Shown: positions 1 through 9,940, numbered from the stretch's first letter. The stretch: 64,000 nt of DNA from Nocardiopsis sp. YSL2 (GCF_030555055.1 NZ_JAMOAO010000001.1:2046001-2110000); one strand, 5' to 3'. Program-made: numbers and translations. The notes: generated from the letters alone by a model not told the origin.

Positions 1-5
1 GGTTG

Positions 6-22
6 TCGATGTCAATCATCGA
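6..22. promoter_or_regulatory. Inverted repeat upstream of MFS efflux gene, candidate operator
   Basis: TCGATG and CATCGA form a perfect 6-bp inverted repeat around a 5-bp spacer (TCAAT), about 85 bp before the probable start of the efflux gene. Size and position suit a dimeric TetR or MarR regulator, which often control such pumps. No regulator gene is visible because the window begins here, so the role is inferred. Confidence 0.3.
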
Positions 23-107
23 GCCTGACCCAATGGTGGTTACCCTTGGCGTGGCTATCCACGGCCGGGGGATGGCTAAGCGGCGGAGACGCCTTCAACC
101 TGTTGGC

Positions 108-1559
108 ATGACCACCCAACAGGCATCGGAAACCACGTCGTCACCAAGGATGACCTCACGCCAGGCCACCGTTCTCGTCGTTCTGCTCGCATCGCAGTTC
201 TTGATGGCCGCCGACTTCTCCATTCTCAACGTCGCACTTCCACGGGTCGGGGTGGACCTCGGCTTCAGCGCCGGCGGTCTCCAGTGGATCGTGACGTCCT
301 TCGCGCTGTGCGCGGCGGGCTGCACGCTCGTGTTCGGCCGGGTCGGCGACTACCTGGGGCGCCGACGCATCTTCATCGTCGGCATGCTGATCCTGGCCGT
401 CGCCTCGGTGATCGGCGGCCTGGCCGGCACGCCCGCCCTGCTGCTCGTGGCACGCACACTGCAGGGACTGGCGACCGCAGCCGTCACCCCCGCTGCCCTG
501 GCCCTGCTGACCACCACGTTCACCGAACCCGGGCTTCGGGCCAAGGCGCTCGGACTCAACGGCGTCATGATGAGTTCGGGCTTCAGCGTCGGTGCCGTCC
601 TCGGCGGGGTCCTGACCGACGCGCTCTCGTGGCGCTGGGCGTTCTTCATCAACATCCCCGTCGCGATCCTCGCCGTCATCGTCGTCCTGCTCGTGGTCCC
701 GGAAAGCAAGGCCGATAACGCCGGCCGGATCGACCTGCCCGGAGCGGTCCTGATCACCCTGGGCCTGTTCTGCGGCATCTACGGGGTCACGCAGGCGGCC
801 GAGAACGGAGCGGACCTCGTCTCGGTCGCGGCGATGGTCCTCTCGGCCGTGCTCCTGGCCGGCTTCTGGGCCGTGGAGTCCCGCACGAGGGACGCCCTGG
901 TCCCGGTGCGCATCCTGCGCATGCCGGACGTCGCGTTCAGCAACATGTCCGCGCTGTTCATCTTCGGCGGCGAGACCGCGCTGATCTTCTTCACCGGCCT
1001 CTACGTCCAGAACGTGCTGGGATTCACGCCCCTCATGGCGGGTCTGGTCCTTCTGGGGATCGGCATCGGTCAGATTCTCGGCGGCATCGTCGGCCCCCAC
1101 ATCATCAAGAAGATCCCGCCTCGCACGCTCCTCGGGCTCTCCCTGATGGGCCAGGGGGCGTTCATGCTGCCGATACTCGTGATGCCGGCCACCCCGTCCT
1201 GGATTCTGGCGGTCGTCGCCACCCAGTTCGTGAACGCCGTGTTCTCCATGCTGGCGATGCTGGCGTTCATGGTCATCGCGACGTCGGCCGTCGACAGCGA
1301 CCAGCAGGGGATGGCGACCGGTATGGCGACACAGAGCCAGCAGGTCGGCATCGCGATCGGTATCCCCCTGATGAGCGCGGTGTTCACCGCCGTGATCGGA
1401 GCCGAGGCGGCTGGAGCCGCCCAACTCCCGGGCATCCACACCGCGATCCTCGTCGACGGCCTCCTCCTGACGGCGGCGGGCCTGGCCCTCCTGTTCGTCC
1501 TACGGCGGACGGCGAAGGCGAAGGAGGACGCGCAGACGCTCCGGGCCGGAGGCGTCTAG
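108..1559 (+). CDS. MFS drug-efflux transporter, DHA2 (EmrB/QacA) family
   Basis: A 483-residue proton-coupled multidrug exporter of the cytoplasmic membrane. TM1 carries ADFSILNVALP, the DHA2 form of motif D. GRVGDYLGRRR near residues 77-87 is MFS motif A, and the glycine-rich SSGFSVGAVLGGVL is the antiporter motif C region. Hydrophobic segments fit 14 helices, as in the family. The reading frame stays open to the window edge, but ATG 108 (MTTQQ) is preferred because residues upstream look non-coding; ATG 150 is an alternative. An aldo/keto reductase follows 57 bp downstream on the same strand and may be co-transcribed. The substrate cannot be told from sequence. Confidence 0.88.
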   Translation: MTTQQASETTSSPRMTSRQATVLVVLLASQFLMAADFSILNVALPRVGVDLGFSAGGLQWIVTSFALCAAGCTLVFGRVGDYLGRRRIFIVGMLILAVASVIGGLAGTPALLLVARTLQGLATAAVTPAALALLTTTFTEPGLRAKALGLNGVMMSSGFSVGAVLGGVLTDALSWRWAFFINIPVAILAVIVVLLVVPESKADNAGRIDLPGAVLITLGLFCGIYGVTQAAENGADLVSVAAMVLSAVLLAGFWAVESRTRDALVPVRILRMPDVAFSNMSALFIFGGETALIFFTGLYVQNVLGFTPLMAGLVLLGIGIGQILGGIVGPHIIKKIPPRTLLGLSLMGQGAFMLPILVMPATPSWILAVVATQFVNAVFSMLAMLAFMVIATSAVDSDQQGMATGMATQSQQVGIAIGIPLMSAVFTAVIGAEAAGAAQLPGIHTAILVDGLLLTAAGLALLFVLRRTAKAKEDAQTLRAGGV

Positions 1560-1616
1560 GTTCGCCCCGCCCGTCCACCAGACCACCCCACGCAGCGAGA
1601 GAGGGATCCATCCGCC

Positions 1617-2594
<978 letters not shown>

Positions 2595-2605
2595 CGCGTT
2601 CAACG

Positions 2606-2674
2606 AAACGCCCGTACCAGAGCAGGCCCAGGTCACACCGTCCCGGGCCTGGGCCTGCTCTCGTGCGGGCGTTT
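2606..2674 (+). terminator. Two-tier hairpin terminator after the aldo/keto reductase
   Basis: A perfect 14-bp stem (2619-2632 with 2648-2661) sits inside a second 9-bp stem, AAACGCCCG (2606-2614) with CGGGCGTTT (2666-2674), starting 12 bp after the stop codon. There is a short T run on the 3' arm. Strong factor-independent terminator. Confidence 0.85.
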
Positions 2675-3012
2675 CTCCGTTCAGCGACCACTCCTATTCC
2701 GGAGGAATCCGAGCTTTGTCAACAGGGGAGTCTGACTTCATTTTTGTTATTACCGCTTTGGCCACCAACAGACAGGTCTGGCCGTAAGGCGGAAAAGGGA
2801 CAATAATTCCACTGGGAACGCGGTCGGCTCGGATCAATGGCATATATCCGATGCTTCCGCGGGCGCTGTTGCCCACGGGACGGCGACGACCCACTCCCAG
2901 TGGGGAGGTTTTCCCCGCGCCCTGACCCAGCGCACGGAAACCCACCTCCGCCGGTTCGGCGCGGTTTCGCGCCGAACCGGTGCATCCGGAACCACGCGAG
3001 GAGAGGAACAGA
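2675..3012. other. Intergenic region with AT-rich patch and upstream dyad
   Basis: No gene is recognisable. The stretch 2710-2850 is clearly more AT-rich than its surroundings and is the likely promoter area for the methyltransferase. It contains TTGTCA at about 2717 but no convincing -10 at proper spacing. The last third contains the perfect inverted repeat at 2951-2980. Confidence 0.5.
2951..2980. promoter_or_regulatory. Perfect 13-bp inverted repeat before methyltransferase
   Basis: CCGGTTCGGCGCG (2951-2963) and CGCGCCGAACCGG (2968-2980) are exact inverted copies around a 4-nt loop. The repeat ends 20 nt before the Shine-Dalgarno of the methyltransferase. It could be a repressor operator, or an RNA hairpin acting as an attenuator. 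No gene ends nearby that would need a terminator. Confidence 0.55.
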
Positions 3013-3837
3013 ATGGAACACTACGGGGAGAGCCTGTTCGTGCGCGACGACCAGGAATCCCGGAGGCTGAAGGTCCTCTGCGACGTCTTCGACCCCCTGG
3101 CCACCACGACCCTGGACCGGTTGGGAGTACGGCCGGACGCCCGCTGCCTCGAAGTGGGCGCGGGGACCGGGTCGATCGCCCGCTGGTTGGCACAGCGAGC
3201 GGTCGACGGCGAGGTGGTGGCCACCGACATCGACACCTCGGGCCTGCGCGGTCTCCCGGAGGACAACATCACCGTCCTCAGGCACGACGTGACGAGCGGG
3301 GAGTTCCCGGAGTCCTCCTTCGACGTCATCCACGCCCGACTCGTGCTCAGCCACCTCCCCGAACGGGACGAGGTACTCCGCCGGATGAGGTCCTGGCTGG
3401 CGCCGGGCGGATTCGTCCTCATCGAGTCGTTCTGCTGGTTCCCCATCGACAGCTCGCCCCACCCCGTCTACCGACAGGTCCTCCGGCGTTGGAGCGACCT
3501 CATCCGCCGAAGTCTGGGCACGGACAGCTGGTGGGCGCGCACGCACCCCGGATCGTTCGCCAAGCTCGGCTTCAGCGAGGTGGGAGCGAACACGGTCACG
3601 CAGAACCTGCGCGGCGGCACTCCGCTCGCGGACTTCTGGCGCCTGACGATCACCATGTCCCATGACCAGCTCATCGGCAAGGGCTACCTCACGGAGGCCG
3701 AGCTCAGCGCGGCCTACCTGTTGCTGGAGGACCCGGACTTCTGGGATCTCTCGCCCGCGCTGGTTCAAGCCTGGGGCCACAAGGAGCAGCCACTCGCCGC
3801 AGGACCACTGGAGACCACCCCAGCAGCACAGCACTGA
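3013..3837 (+). CDS. Class I SAM-dependent methyltransferase
   Basis: A 274-residue soluble methyltransferase of the UbiE/MenG-like group. Motif I is CLEVGAGTGS (residues 45-54). VVATDID near residue 75 supplies the acidic residue for the SAM ribose, and FDVIHARLVLSHLPERDEVL is the motif II/III region. ATG 3013 is chosen because GAGGAGAGGAA lies just upstream; an in-frame GTG at 2980 falls inside the inverted repeat and lacks a ribosome-binding site. No biosynthetic cluster surrounds it, so the acceptor is unknown. The dyad immediately upstream suggests specific control. Confidence 0.85.
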   Translation: MEHYGESLFVRDDQESRRLKVLCDVFDPLATTTLDRLGVRPDARCLEVGAGTGSIARWLAQRAVDGEVVATDIDTSGLRGLPEDNITVLRHDVTSGEFPESSFDVIHARLVLSHLPERDEVLRRMRSWLAPGGFVLIESFCWFPIDSSPHPVYRQVLRRWSDLIRRSLGTDSWWARTHPGSFAKLGFSEVGANTVTQNLRGGTPLADFWRLTITMSHDQLIGKGYLTEAELSAAYLLLEDPDFWDLSPALVQAWGHKEQPLAAGPLETTPAAQH

Positions 3838-4608
3838 TGCCGGTTCCCTCCCCCCACACCCCGCCTCCCCGCTCCACCGGCCCGGCCCGCCGGCGCCGCG
3901 CTGGACACACCTCCGGCCCGACGGGAGGCATGGTGGGCCCGCACCCGCTCCGCCCAGCGTGTCATCGCCCCGCGCATGACCGATGAACCGCTCCGCTCTC
4001 GGGTGGATGTCGTCCTCCGAGGGCGTTCCGCCCTACCCGTACACGTCGAGGGCCTCCATCGCAGAACCGTGCCCCGGAACCTCCCGCCGACCGGGGAGTG
4101 AGACCGTCTTCCCCTAGTCGATACCGGGTCCGTGACTCTCCCACCCCTGCCACCTTGGCCGGTGACACCGCCATCGCATGGCCGTGTCATGCTTCGCCGA
4201 CCGGCCGCACCCGCCGTGCCGATGGCCCGGGAACTGTCGACCGACCCCTACGTTCCGACGATCGGATCCCCGCCTCCGAACGCCTCCCCCGCCGAGGCGT
4301 CGGATACTCGGTGGCCCTTTCCTCCCGGGGGCGCGGGGTCGCGGCCGACGGCGTGACATGCTGCTCTACGCGACCGTACGCACCGTGGACACCGATCAGT
4401 GAAGGGCTGATCGTCCTGTCCGTTCCTCCCCGCCATGGTCTCTGCGCGGGGAGCCCGGCACGGAGGCTCCGTCGGGGGACACGGCCTCCGCCGGTCCCGG
4501 CAGGAACGCACCACGGCGCGTTCGGCGGATACCTGATGGCCTGCATGGAAGACCCTGCGGGGAACGGCTGTTCCCGGGCTCGGCGGGGTGAGCGATCGAG
4601 AGGTTCAT
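3838..4608. other. 770-bp region without recognisable gene
   Basis: Open frames exist in several registers, as expected at this GC content, but none gives a protein-like sequence, a Shine-Dalgarno plus start, or a known motif. Codon-position bias is not consistent in any frame. It may hold a decayed gene or simply the regulatory region of the exchanger downstream. Confidence 0.45.
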
Positions 4609-5736
4609 GTGAGCGCGTTGGTGGTTCTCGCTCTGGTGGCGGGATTCGTTCTGTTGGTGGCCGGAGGGGAGTCCCTCGTCCGGGGCGCCGGTTCTCTGGC
4701 ACGGACACTGGGGATGTCCTCGCTGGTCGTGGGCCTGACCGTGGTCTCCTTCACGACATCGGCACCGGAGCTGGCGGTCAGTACCGACGCCGCGCTCTCC
4801 GGGTACCCGGGTCTGGCCGTGGGCAACGTCGTGGGCAGCAACATCGCCAACATCCTGCTGGTACTCGGGGCGGCGGCGCTGTTCGTGCCCCTGGCGGTGA
4901 ACTCGCAGGTCGTACGCGCCGACATCCCGGTGATGGCGTTGTTGTCGGTGGCGGTGCTCCTGATGGCCCTGGACGGGAACCTGGGCCGAGTGGAGGGCGC
5001 CCTGCTGCTGGCGGCCCTGGCGGTCTACGTCACCGTCACGGTCCTCGTCTCCCGGCGTCGCGCGAAGGACGGAACCGCCGCCGGGCGGGTGGACTCCGCC
5101 GTCCCCGTCCACGGCACCACGCGCGCGCGGTCGGTCATGGCGGACGTGGTGCTCGTGGTCCTGGGCACGGCCCTGCTCGTGGCGGGGGCGCGGCTGCTGG
5201 TGTACGGGGCCAGCGCGATCGCGACGGCGCTGGGAGTGAGCGACCTGCTCATCGGGCTGACCGTGGTCGCGATCGGGACGTCGCTGCCCGAGTTGGTGAC
5301 CTGTGTCGTCGCGGTGCTGCGGGGCGAGCGCGACATGGCCGTGGGCAACATCGTGGGCAGCAACGTGTTCAACATCGGCGCGGTGCTCGGTCTGACCGCC
5401 CTCATCTCCCCCGAGGGGATCGCCGTCGCGTCGGCGGCCCTGCGGTTCGACCTGCCGATCATGGTGGCGGTGTCCCTGGTGCTGCTGCCCATCGCGCTGA
5501 CCAAGCTGGACGTGGCCCGATGGGAGGGCGCACTGCTCGTCGGCTTCTACGCCGCCTACATCATCTACCTGGTGGTGGAGGCCACCGAGCATGAGGCCCT
5601 GGAGCCCTTCAGCACCGCGATGCTGTGGTTCGTCATTCCCCTCACCGTGCTGTGGCTGCTGTTGGTGATGATCTACGAGCTGGGCACGCGCCGCCGCGGA
5701 AGGCGAACCGGAGCCACCCGCACGAAACGGGTGTGA
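4609..5736 (+). CDS. Calcium/sodium (cation/proton) antiporter, CaCA family (YrbG-like)
   Basis: A 375-residue membrane exchanger with the two inverted alpha repeats that form the ion path. Repeat 1 has VVGLTVVSFTTSAPELAVS and GNVVGSNIANILLVLG; repeat 2 has LIGLTVVAIGTSLPELVTC and GNIVGSNVFNIGAVLG. Each repeat holds the conserved PE glutamate and GSN motif for ion coordination. About ten TM helices, with a basic C-terminal tail. GTG 4609 is preferred over GTG 4588 because GAGAGG lies 5 nt before it. Likely exports Ca2+ using Na+ or H+. It stands alone between two long non-coding stretches. Confidence 0.9.
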   Translation: MSALVVLALVAGFVLLVAGGESLVRGAGSLARTLGMSSLVVGLTVVSFTTSAPELAVSTDAALSGYPGLAVGNVVGSNIANILLVLGAAALFVPLAVNSQVVRADIPVMALLSVAVLLMALDGNLGRVEGALLLAALAVYVTVTVLVSRRRAKDGTAAGRVDSAVPVHGTTRARSVMADVVLVVLGTALLVAGARLLVYGASAIATALGVSDLLIGLTVVAIGTSLPELVTCVVAVLRGERDMAVGNIVGSNVFNIGAVLGLTALISPEGIAVASAALRFDLPIMVAVSLVLLPIALTKLDVARWEGALLVGFYAAYIIYLVVEATEHEALEPFSTAMLWFVIPLTVLWLLLVMIYELGTRRRGRRTGATRTKRV

Positions 5737-5831
5737 AGGAGCGCGGGACGGGGTGGAGCCCGCGGTCTTCGTCCGCGCCCTCGTGACGGCGCGGCGTTGA
5801 GCACCGCGGGGTCCACCCCTCACCGTCGTGC

Positions 5832-6581
5832 TCACGTGGGCGCGTCGCCGCCTCCCGGTCCGCCTCGGCGCACCTCGCCGACGGCACGCGCCAACGCCAG
5901 TCCGAAGGGCACCAGGGTGGCCGCCAGCACCGCGGCGGCCATCACGAGCGCTCCGAGGAGCGGACCGGGCAGGAGGACGAACGCGGCGGGCCCCACCGCG
6001 GTGAGCAGGCCCCCCGAAACGACCATCGCCGCACCGGCCAGGGGCTGCGCCCTCCGCCAGGCCCCGGCCCATAACCGGTGGGAACGGTTCTCGGGCATCG
6101 CCCACGACCGTGCGGACACCGGTACCAGCACACCGACCAGAGCGAGCACCACTCCCGCGAGGGCGGCGGCGAGGGGAGCGACGGGGACGGGGCCGTCGGT
6201 GCCCACCGCGATCACCAGGCAGTGCACGGCGAGGAAGAGCAGCCCCATGACGACCAGCACGGCGTTGAGGCTACGGGCACGGGCCCGGGCGTCCCCGCCG
6301 ACCGTCAGTCCCAGCCGCCGCTCGATCGCGCGGTCCAGCGGAGATGCCGCCACGGCCAGGGCGGCGACCAGCACCGCGGCGGCGGGACCCAGCGAGACGA
6401 ACAGCAGGCGGGGCACCTCGACGGCATCGCGCCCTCCCCTCGCCTCGCGCGTGGCCACCACCGCGGGCAGCATGTCCCAGGCCGCCCATGTGATCCCCGC
6501 CATCGCCAGCAGGCAGACCACCGTGCAGACGATGCCGGTGACGGGCACTCGGAGTGCCGGGGGCTCAGATCCGTGCTCCAC
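5832..6581 (-). CDS. Multi-pass membrane protein, possibly SdpI/DUF1648-like
   Basis: A 249-residue hydrophobic protein with about six predicted helices. The segment SWAMPENRSHRLWAGAWRRAQPLAGAAM resembles, at low level, the SdpI repeat with its Trp-rich loop and arginines between helices, so an SdpI-like immunity/signalling-family membrane protein is possible; this is weak. The start GTG 6581 is chosen because GGGGAGG lies 6 nt upstream. A candidate short ORF on the same strand ends inside its first codons, which would couple translation. Function unknown. Confidence 0.65.
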   Translation of the reverse strand: MEHGSEPPALRVPVTGIVCTVVCLLAMAGITWAAWDMLPAVVATREARGGRDAVEVPRLLFVSLGPAAAVLVAALAVAASPLDRAIERRLGLTVGGDARARARSLNAVLVVMGLLFLAVHCLVIAVGTDGPVPVAPLAAALAGVVLALVGVLVPVSARSWAMPENRSHRLWAGAWRRAQPLAGAAMVVSGGLLTAVGPAAFVLLPGPLLGALVMAAAVLAATLVPFGLALARAVGEVRRGGPGGGDAPT

Positions 6582-6900
6582 GGGGACCTCCCCCCGCTCC
6601 CGTGTCCGCGCGGCCGCCCCGGGAGGTGACGCCCTCCCGACCCGCCGGCCGCGGTACACCGCTCACGCCCAGCGGAAGGACACGCTGGTCCACACGGGCG
6701 TGGATACGCGTCGCCGCCCTCGTCGGTACGACCGGACCGGCCTCCCGCGGTGTGCGTAGAGGGGCGGAAAGCGTCGGCCCACTGATCCGAAGGCACCCGG
6801 AAATGAGACCGGCGGTCATGCGCGGCTCCTCCTGGAGCAGTCTCGGGAGTGTGCGTCGAGACGGGCCGGAAACTGCGAGGCAGACGGATTCTTCTGCCAT
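6565..6900 (-). CDS. Candidate small ORF with strong Shine-Dalgarno, upstream of membrane protein
   Basis: ATG 6900 is preceded by AGGAGGTGG (6906-6914), one of the best ribosome-binding sites in the window, and by a TAGAGT -10 box (6932-6937 on the plus strand as ACTCTA). The 111-residue product begins MAEESVCLAVSG and has no recognisable domain. Its third-position GC is lower than that of neighbours, so the protein may not be conserved along its full length. It ends 17 nt inside the next gene. It may be a short regulatory leader rather than a functional 111-residue protein. Confidence 0.3.
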   Translation of the reverse strand: MAEESVCLAVSGPSRRTLPRLLQEEPRMTAGLISGCLRISGPTLSAPLRTPREAGPVVPTRAATRIHARVDQRVLPLGVSGVPRPAGREGVTSRGGRADTGAGGGPRGARI

Positions 6901-6937
6901 TCTTCCACCTCCTGGAAACTCTTCTCAGACCACTCTA

Positions 6938-6947
6938 GGAACGTTCC
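6938..6947. promoter_or_regulatory. GGAACGTTCC palindrome next to a minus-strand -10 box
   Basis: A perfect 10-bp palindrome lies directly upstream of TAGAGT (minus strand), the -10 candidate of the 6900 transcript. Position between -35 and -10 suits a repressor or activator site. No -35 hexamer close to consensus is seen, which would fit activator dependence. Confidence 0.35.
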
Positions 6948-7070
6948 GCTCCGGCACGCATCGACCTGACGTCACGAAGACGCACGCCTGACCAGGGCCC
7001 CTCGCGTGCCTGGTGTCATGTGAACCGGACATGAATTGCGCCCGTGCGCGGGTCGGATATGTTGTCGCCC

Positions 7071-8348
7071 ATGAGCGAAAGAGGGAATGGCCTGGCGCAG
7101 GAATGGCTCGCTTTCGATGGAGAGCGCGCACCGCGCGTCCTCTCGCTGTTCTTCTGGACGGCGATGGCACTGTTCACGCTCATCAACGCCGTCTCTCCCG
7201 TACTCAGATCGGACGGCGCGCAGGCCATCCGGCTCCCGGAGGAGGCATGGGACCCCCTGAGGATCTCCAGCCTCGCCGCGGTGGTGCTGCTCTCGGCGCT
7301 CTGGCTCGCCGTTCCCTGGTCTGCCGCCACCGGAGGACGGCACAGGGCGGCCGCCCTGTGCTTCTACGCGGGCACCCTGTACTTCCTCCTGTGGGGCGGG
7401 TTCCCCTCGTTCGTGCTGATGATGCTCGCCATCTGCAACGCCGTCCTGGTCTTCGGCACCCCCGCCGCCGTCGCCTACATCGCGACCGTGGCGCTCACCG
7501 TGTTCGTCACCGTCATCGTCAGCCCGTGGCAGACCCCCGCCGCGGCGCTGCTGAGTACGGCACTCGTGGCCTTCCAGGCTCTGGCCGTGCTCATCGTCTT
7601 CGGGGCGCTCATGCAGGCGCGGCGGGGTGCCCAGGAGAGGGAGGAGCTGATGTCGGAGCTCGAACTGGCCCACGGTGAGCTGCGCGGGTACGCCGACCGG
7701 GTCCGTGATCTGACCGTCACCGCCGAGCGCACGCGCATGGCCCGTGAGATGCACGACTCCGTCGGCCACCACCTCACGGTGATCAACCTGGCCCTGGCCA
7801 ACGCCAAGCGCTTCCGCGCGCTGCGTCCCGAGGAGGCGTGGACGGAGGTGGACGACGCGCAGCGGCTGGCTCGGGAGGCGCTCCAGGACACCAGGCGCTG
7901 GGTGCGCGCCCTGCGCCCGCTGACGCTGGACGGCCGTACGGGCGCGGACGCGATGCGCTCCCTCGCCGAGTCGCTCTCGGGCCCCGACATCGACATCGGC
8001 CTCACCCAGGACGGTGAGTGGCCGCCGATCTCGGACGAGACCGAACTCGCGTGCTACCGAACGCTGCAGGAAGCCCTGACCAACGCGCTACGCCACTCCG
8101 GCGCCGACCGGGTCCTGGTCCGGGTGCGGTGCTCCGACGGGATCGAGGTGGACGTGAGCGACAACGGGAGCGGGTCCACGCCCGACCGGCTCGCCGGGGG
8201 CGGTGGACTGCGGGGGCTCAGGGAGCGCATCGGGGCCGTCGGCGGCGACCTGAGCGTGGAGGGGAGGGGACCCGAGGGAGGCGTCCGGCTGCGGGCGCGC
8301 TTCCCGGTGGGCCGGACCCACGAACGGAGTCGGCTCCACCAGCCGTGA
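7071..8348 (+). CDS. Sensor histidine kinase, NarL/DesK-type (HisKA_3)
   Basis: A 425-residue membrane histidine kinase. Six hydrophobic segments occupy about residues 20-185 with no large extracytoplasmic domain. A short coiled linker precedes the HisKA_3 box ARMAREMHDSVGHHLTVINL, with the phospho-accepting His near residue 230. The HATPase has N box EALTNALRHSGA, G1 DNGSG and G2 GGLRGLRERI. TATGTT (7058-7063) lies 7 nt before ATG 7071 with TTGCGC 16 bp further up, so the mRNA may be leaderless; ATG 7059 is an alternative start. Its likely partner is the LuxR-type regulator that converges on it 27 bp downstream. Confidence 0.9.
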   Translation: MSERGNGLAQEWLAFDGERAPRVLSLFFWTAMALFTLINAVSPVLRSDGAQAIRLPEEAWDPLRISSLAAVVLLSALWLAVPWSAATGGRHRAAALCFYAGTLYFLLWGGFPSFVLMMLAICNAVLVFGTPAAVAYIATVALTVFVTVIVSPWQTPAAALLSTALVAFQALAVLIVFGALMQARRGAQEREELMSELELAHGELRGYADRVRDLTVTAERTRMAREMHDSVGHHLTVINLALANAKRFRALRPEEAWTEVDDAQRLAREALQDTRRWVRALRPLTLDGRTGADAMRSLAESLSGPDIDIGLTQDGEWPPISDETELACYRTLQEALTNALRHSGADRVLVRVRCSDGIEVDVSDNGSGSTPDRLAGGGGLRGLRERIGAVGGDLSVEGRGPEGGVRLRARFPVGRTHERSRLHQP

Positions 8349-8375
8349 ACGCCGCCCCGCCTGGAACGGACGCCG

Positions 8376-9074
8376 TCAGCCGTCGCGTCCGCTGACCCAC
8401 AGCGCGAGCCTGGTGCGGTCGCGCAGGTTCAGCTTGCGCAGGATGTTCGTGACGTGGTTCCTGGCGGTGCCCTCGGAGATGAACAGGCTGCGGGCGATCT
8501 CGCGGTTGCTCGCGCCGTCTCCCACGAGGCGTGCCGCCTCCTCCTCGCGCTGGGACAGCACCCCCTCCCCCGGGCCGGCGGCCGACCCCCCGTCCTCGCG
8601 TTCAGCCTCGGCGACCACGTCGCCGGGAGCCTTGAGCAGGACACCGACCAGGCTCTCCGTGGCCGAGCTCCCCAGCACGAACTCACCGCGCGCCGCCCTG
8701 CGCACGGCGTCCGCCAGGTGCTCGGGCATGGTGTCCTTGAGCAGGTAGCCCTTGGCACCGGCACGCAGCGCGCCGAGGACCAACTCGTCCTCGTCGAACG
8801 TGGTCAGGACGACCACGGGCAGTTCCGGACGGTCCTCACGCAACCGTTCGATCATGGTCACGCCGTCCATCACGGGCATCCGGGCATCGGCCAGGACGAG
8901 GTCGACGGCCGCCCCCTCGGGAGACGTCAGCAGCGCGAGTGCTTCGGCCCCGTCGACGGCGGCGCCGACCACCTCGATCCCCGGCTCGATCTCCAGCAGT
9001 TTGCGCAGGCCCTCGCGCATGAGGACCTGGTCGTCGACGATCAGAACCCGAATCGGAGGCGATTCGCCCACCAC
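8376..9074 (-). CDS. LuxR/NarL-family response regulator
   Basis: A 232-residue DNA-binding response regulator. The receiver domain begins RVLIVDDQ, with phospho-acceptor D63 in LADARMPVMDG, T in VVVLTTFDED and K in KGYLLKD. The C-terminal LuxR helix-turn-helix reads LSQREEEAARLV then NREIARSLFISEGTARNHV. GTG 9074 follows GAGG by 5 nt; a TTG at 9092 is possible but lacks a ribosome-binding site. The linker (about 130-160) is rich in E and G. It faces its presumed kinase tail to tail, so the two are on separate promoters, unlike most NarL-type pairs. Confidence 0.9.
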   Translation of the reverse strand: MVGESPPIRVLIVDDQVLMREGLRKLLEIEPGIEVVGAAVDGAEALALLTSPEGAAVDLVLADARMPVMDGVTMIERLREDRPELPVVVLTTFDEDELVLGALRAGAKGYLLKDTMPEHLADAVRRAARGEFVLGSSATESLVGVLLKAPGDVVAEAEREDGGSAAGPGEGVLSQREEEAARLVGDGASNREIARSLFISEGTARNHVTNILRKLNLRDRTRLALWVSGRDG

Positions 9075-9940
9075 GCGGACCTCGTTCCACAACGGCCTAC
9101 GGACACGGCGGAACGCGCGTCAGGCGTTCCCGAAAGGGGGCACCCTTTTCCGCTGACTCTAGCCTTTCACGCACGTCCCACCGCTCGCAGACCCCGTGCG
9201 GCCGCGCATCCGTGCCTCCCGTCATGTTCCCCGGTGGCGCCTGGACCGACGACACATGACGTGAGGGCGCCTGCGCACCGAAGGTTCGGAATTCTCGCCG
9301 CCCACAACCTGAACCGGTAAAATTCCCATGGACCGTCGTCCCCTGGCCTGGGCTCTTCCGACGGACATGGAGAACCGTCAGCACCGCGACGCCGTGGTTC
9401 GCCATTCCTTTGCACTGGCTGCTGCGGGGGCCGGATCCACCGCACCCAACACATGCGACGAGGCGGGAACCACGCACCGAGGCAACCAATAACTATACCG
9501 GCACTACCCTACCGGCACGGGCGCGGGACCGGCGGCCCGTCGGTCGGCCCAGCGGGGAGCCGTCCGCGGGCAGGGGTCTCGGCCGGGCGGCGTTCACAGC
9601 GGCTGCGGACCCGACCCAGAGGCAGCACCGCCGAGACCGGCAGCGGGAGACGCGGCTGCTCGCGGCTGAGGCGATGAGGGGAGAACAGGTTGTGGGTGGC
9701 ACGAGGGACACCTCGCATCACCGCGGGGGCGACCCCGACTGACGCCGGCGTTGCACCGACTCCGTGCCAGAACCGGTGTGCACGTGTCGCCGACAGCCGG
9801 GCGGCCGTCGGGCACGCGGAGATCCGGCTCAGAGCGGGAGGGTCGGACGAGCCAACGCCCCCGGCGGGGCGGCCGTCAAAGCGCCTTCGGCCCGAACGCC
9901 AGGACGTGTCTCCCCAGCGGATCAGGGTCATGCGGTGATC
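9075..9940. other. 865-bp intergenic region, no gene seen
   Basis: TAGAGT on the minus strand near 9160 is a possible -10 for the response regulator. An AT-rich patch at 9480-9512 has a 9-bp direct repeat TACCGGCAC at 9496 and 9510, separated by 14 bp, and may mark a promoter or operator. The rest is high-GC with no convincing protein in any frame. Confidence 0.4.

Noticed and set aside
3838..4608. Several open frames of 70-170 codons in the gap before the exchanger
   Set aside because: No ribosome-binding site, no consistent codon-position bias and no protein-like sequence.
4396..6105. A 569-codon minus-strand frame across the Ca2+ exchanger
   Set aside because: Antisense artefact: the plus strand encodes a protein with both CaCA alpha repeats.
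9496..9518. Direct repeat TACCGGCAC x2
   Set aside because: Only two copies with no clear -10/-35 context or gene start close by; may be chance.
9509..9931. A 140-codon minus-strand frame beside the P-loop gene
   Set aside because: Composition is R/P/S-rich and unlike neighbours; start lacks a ribosome-binding site.
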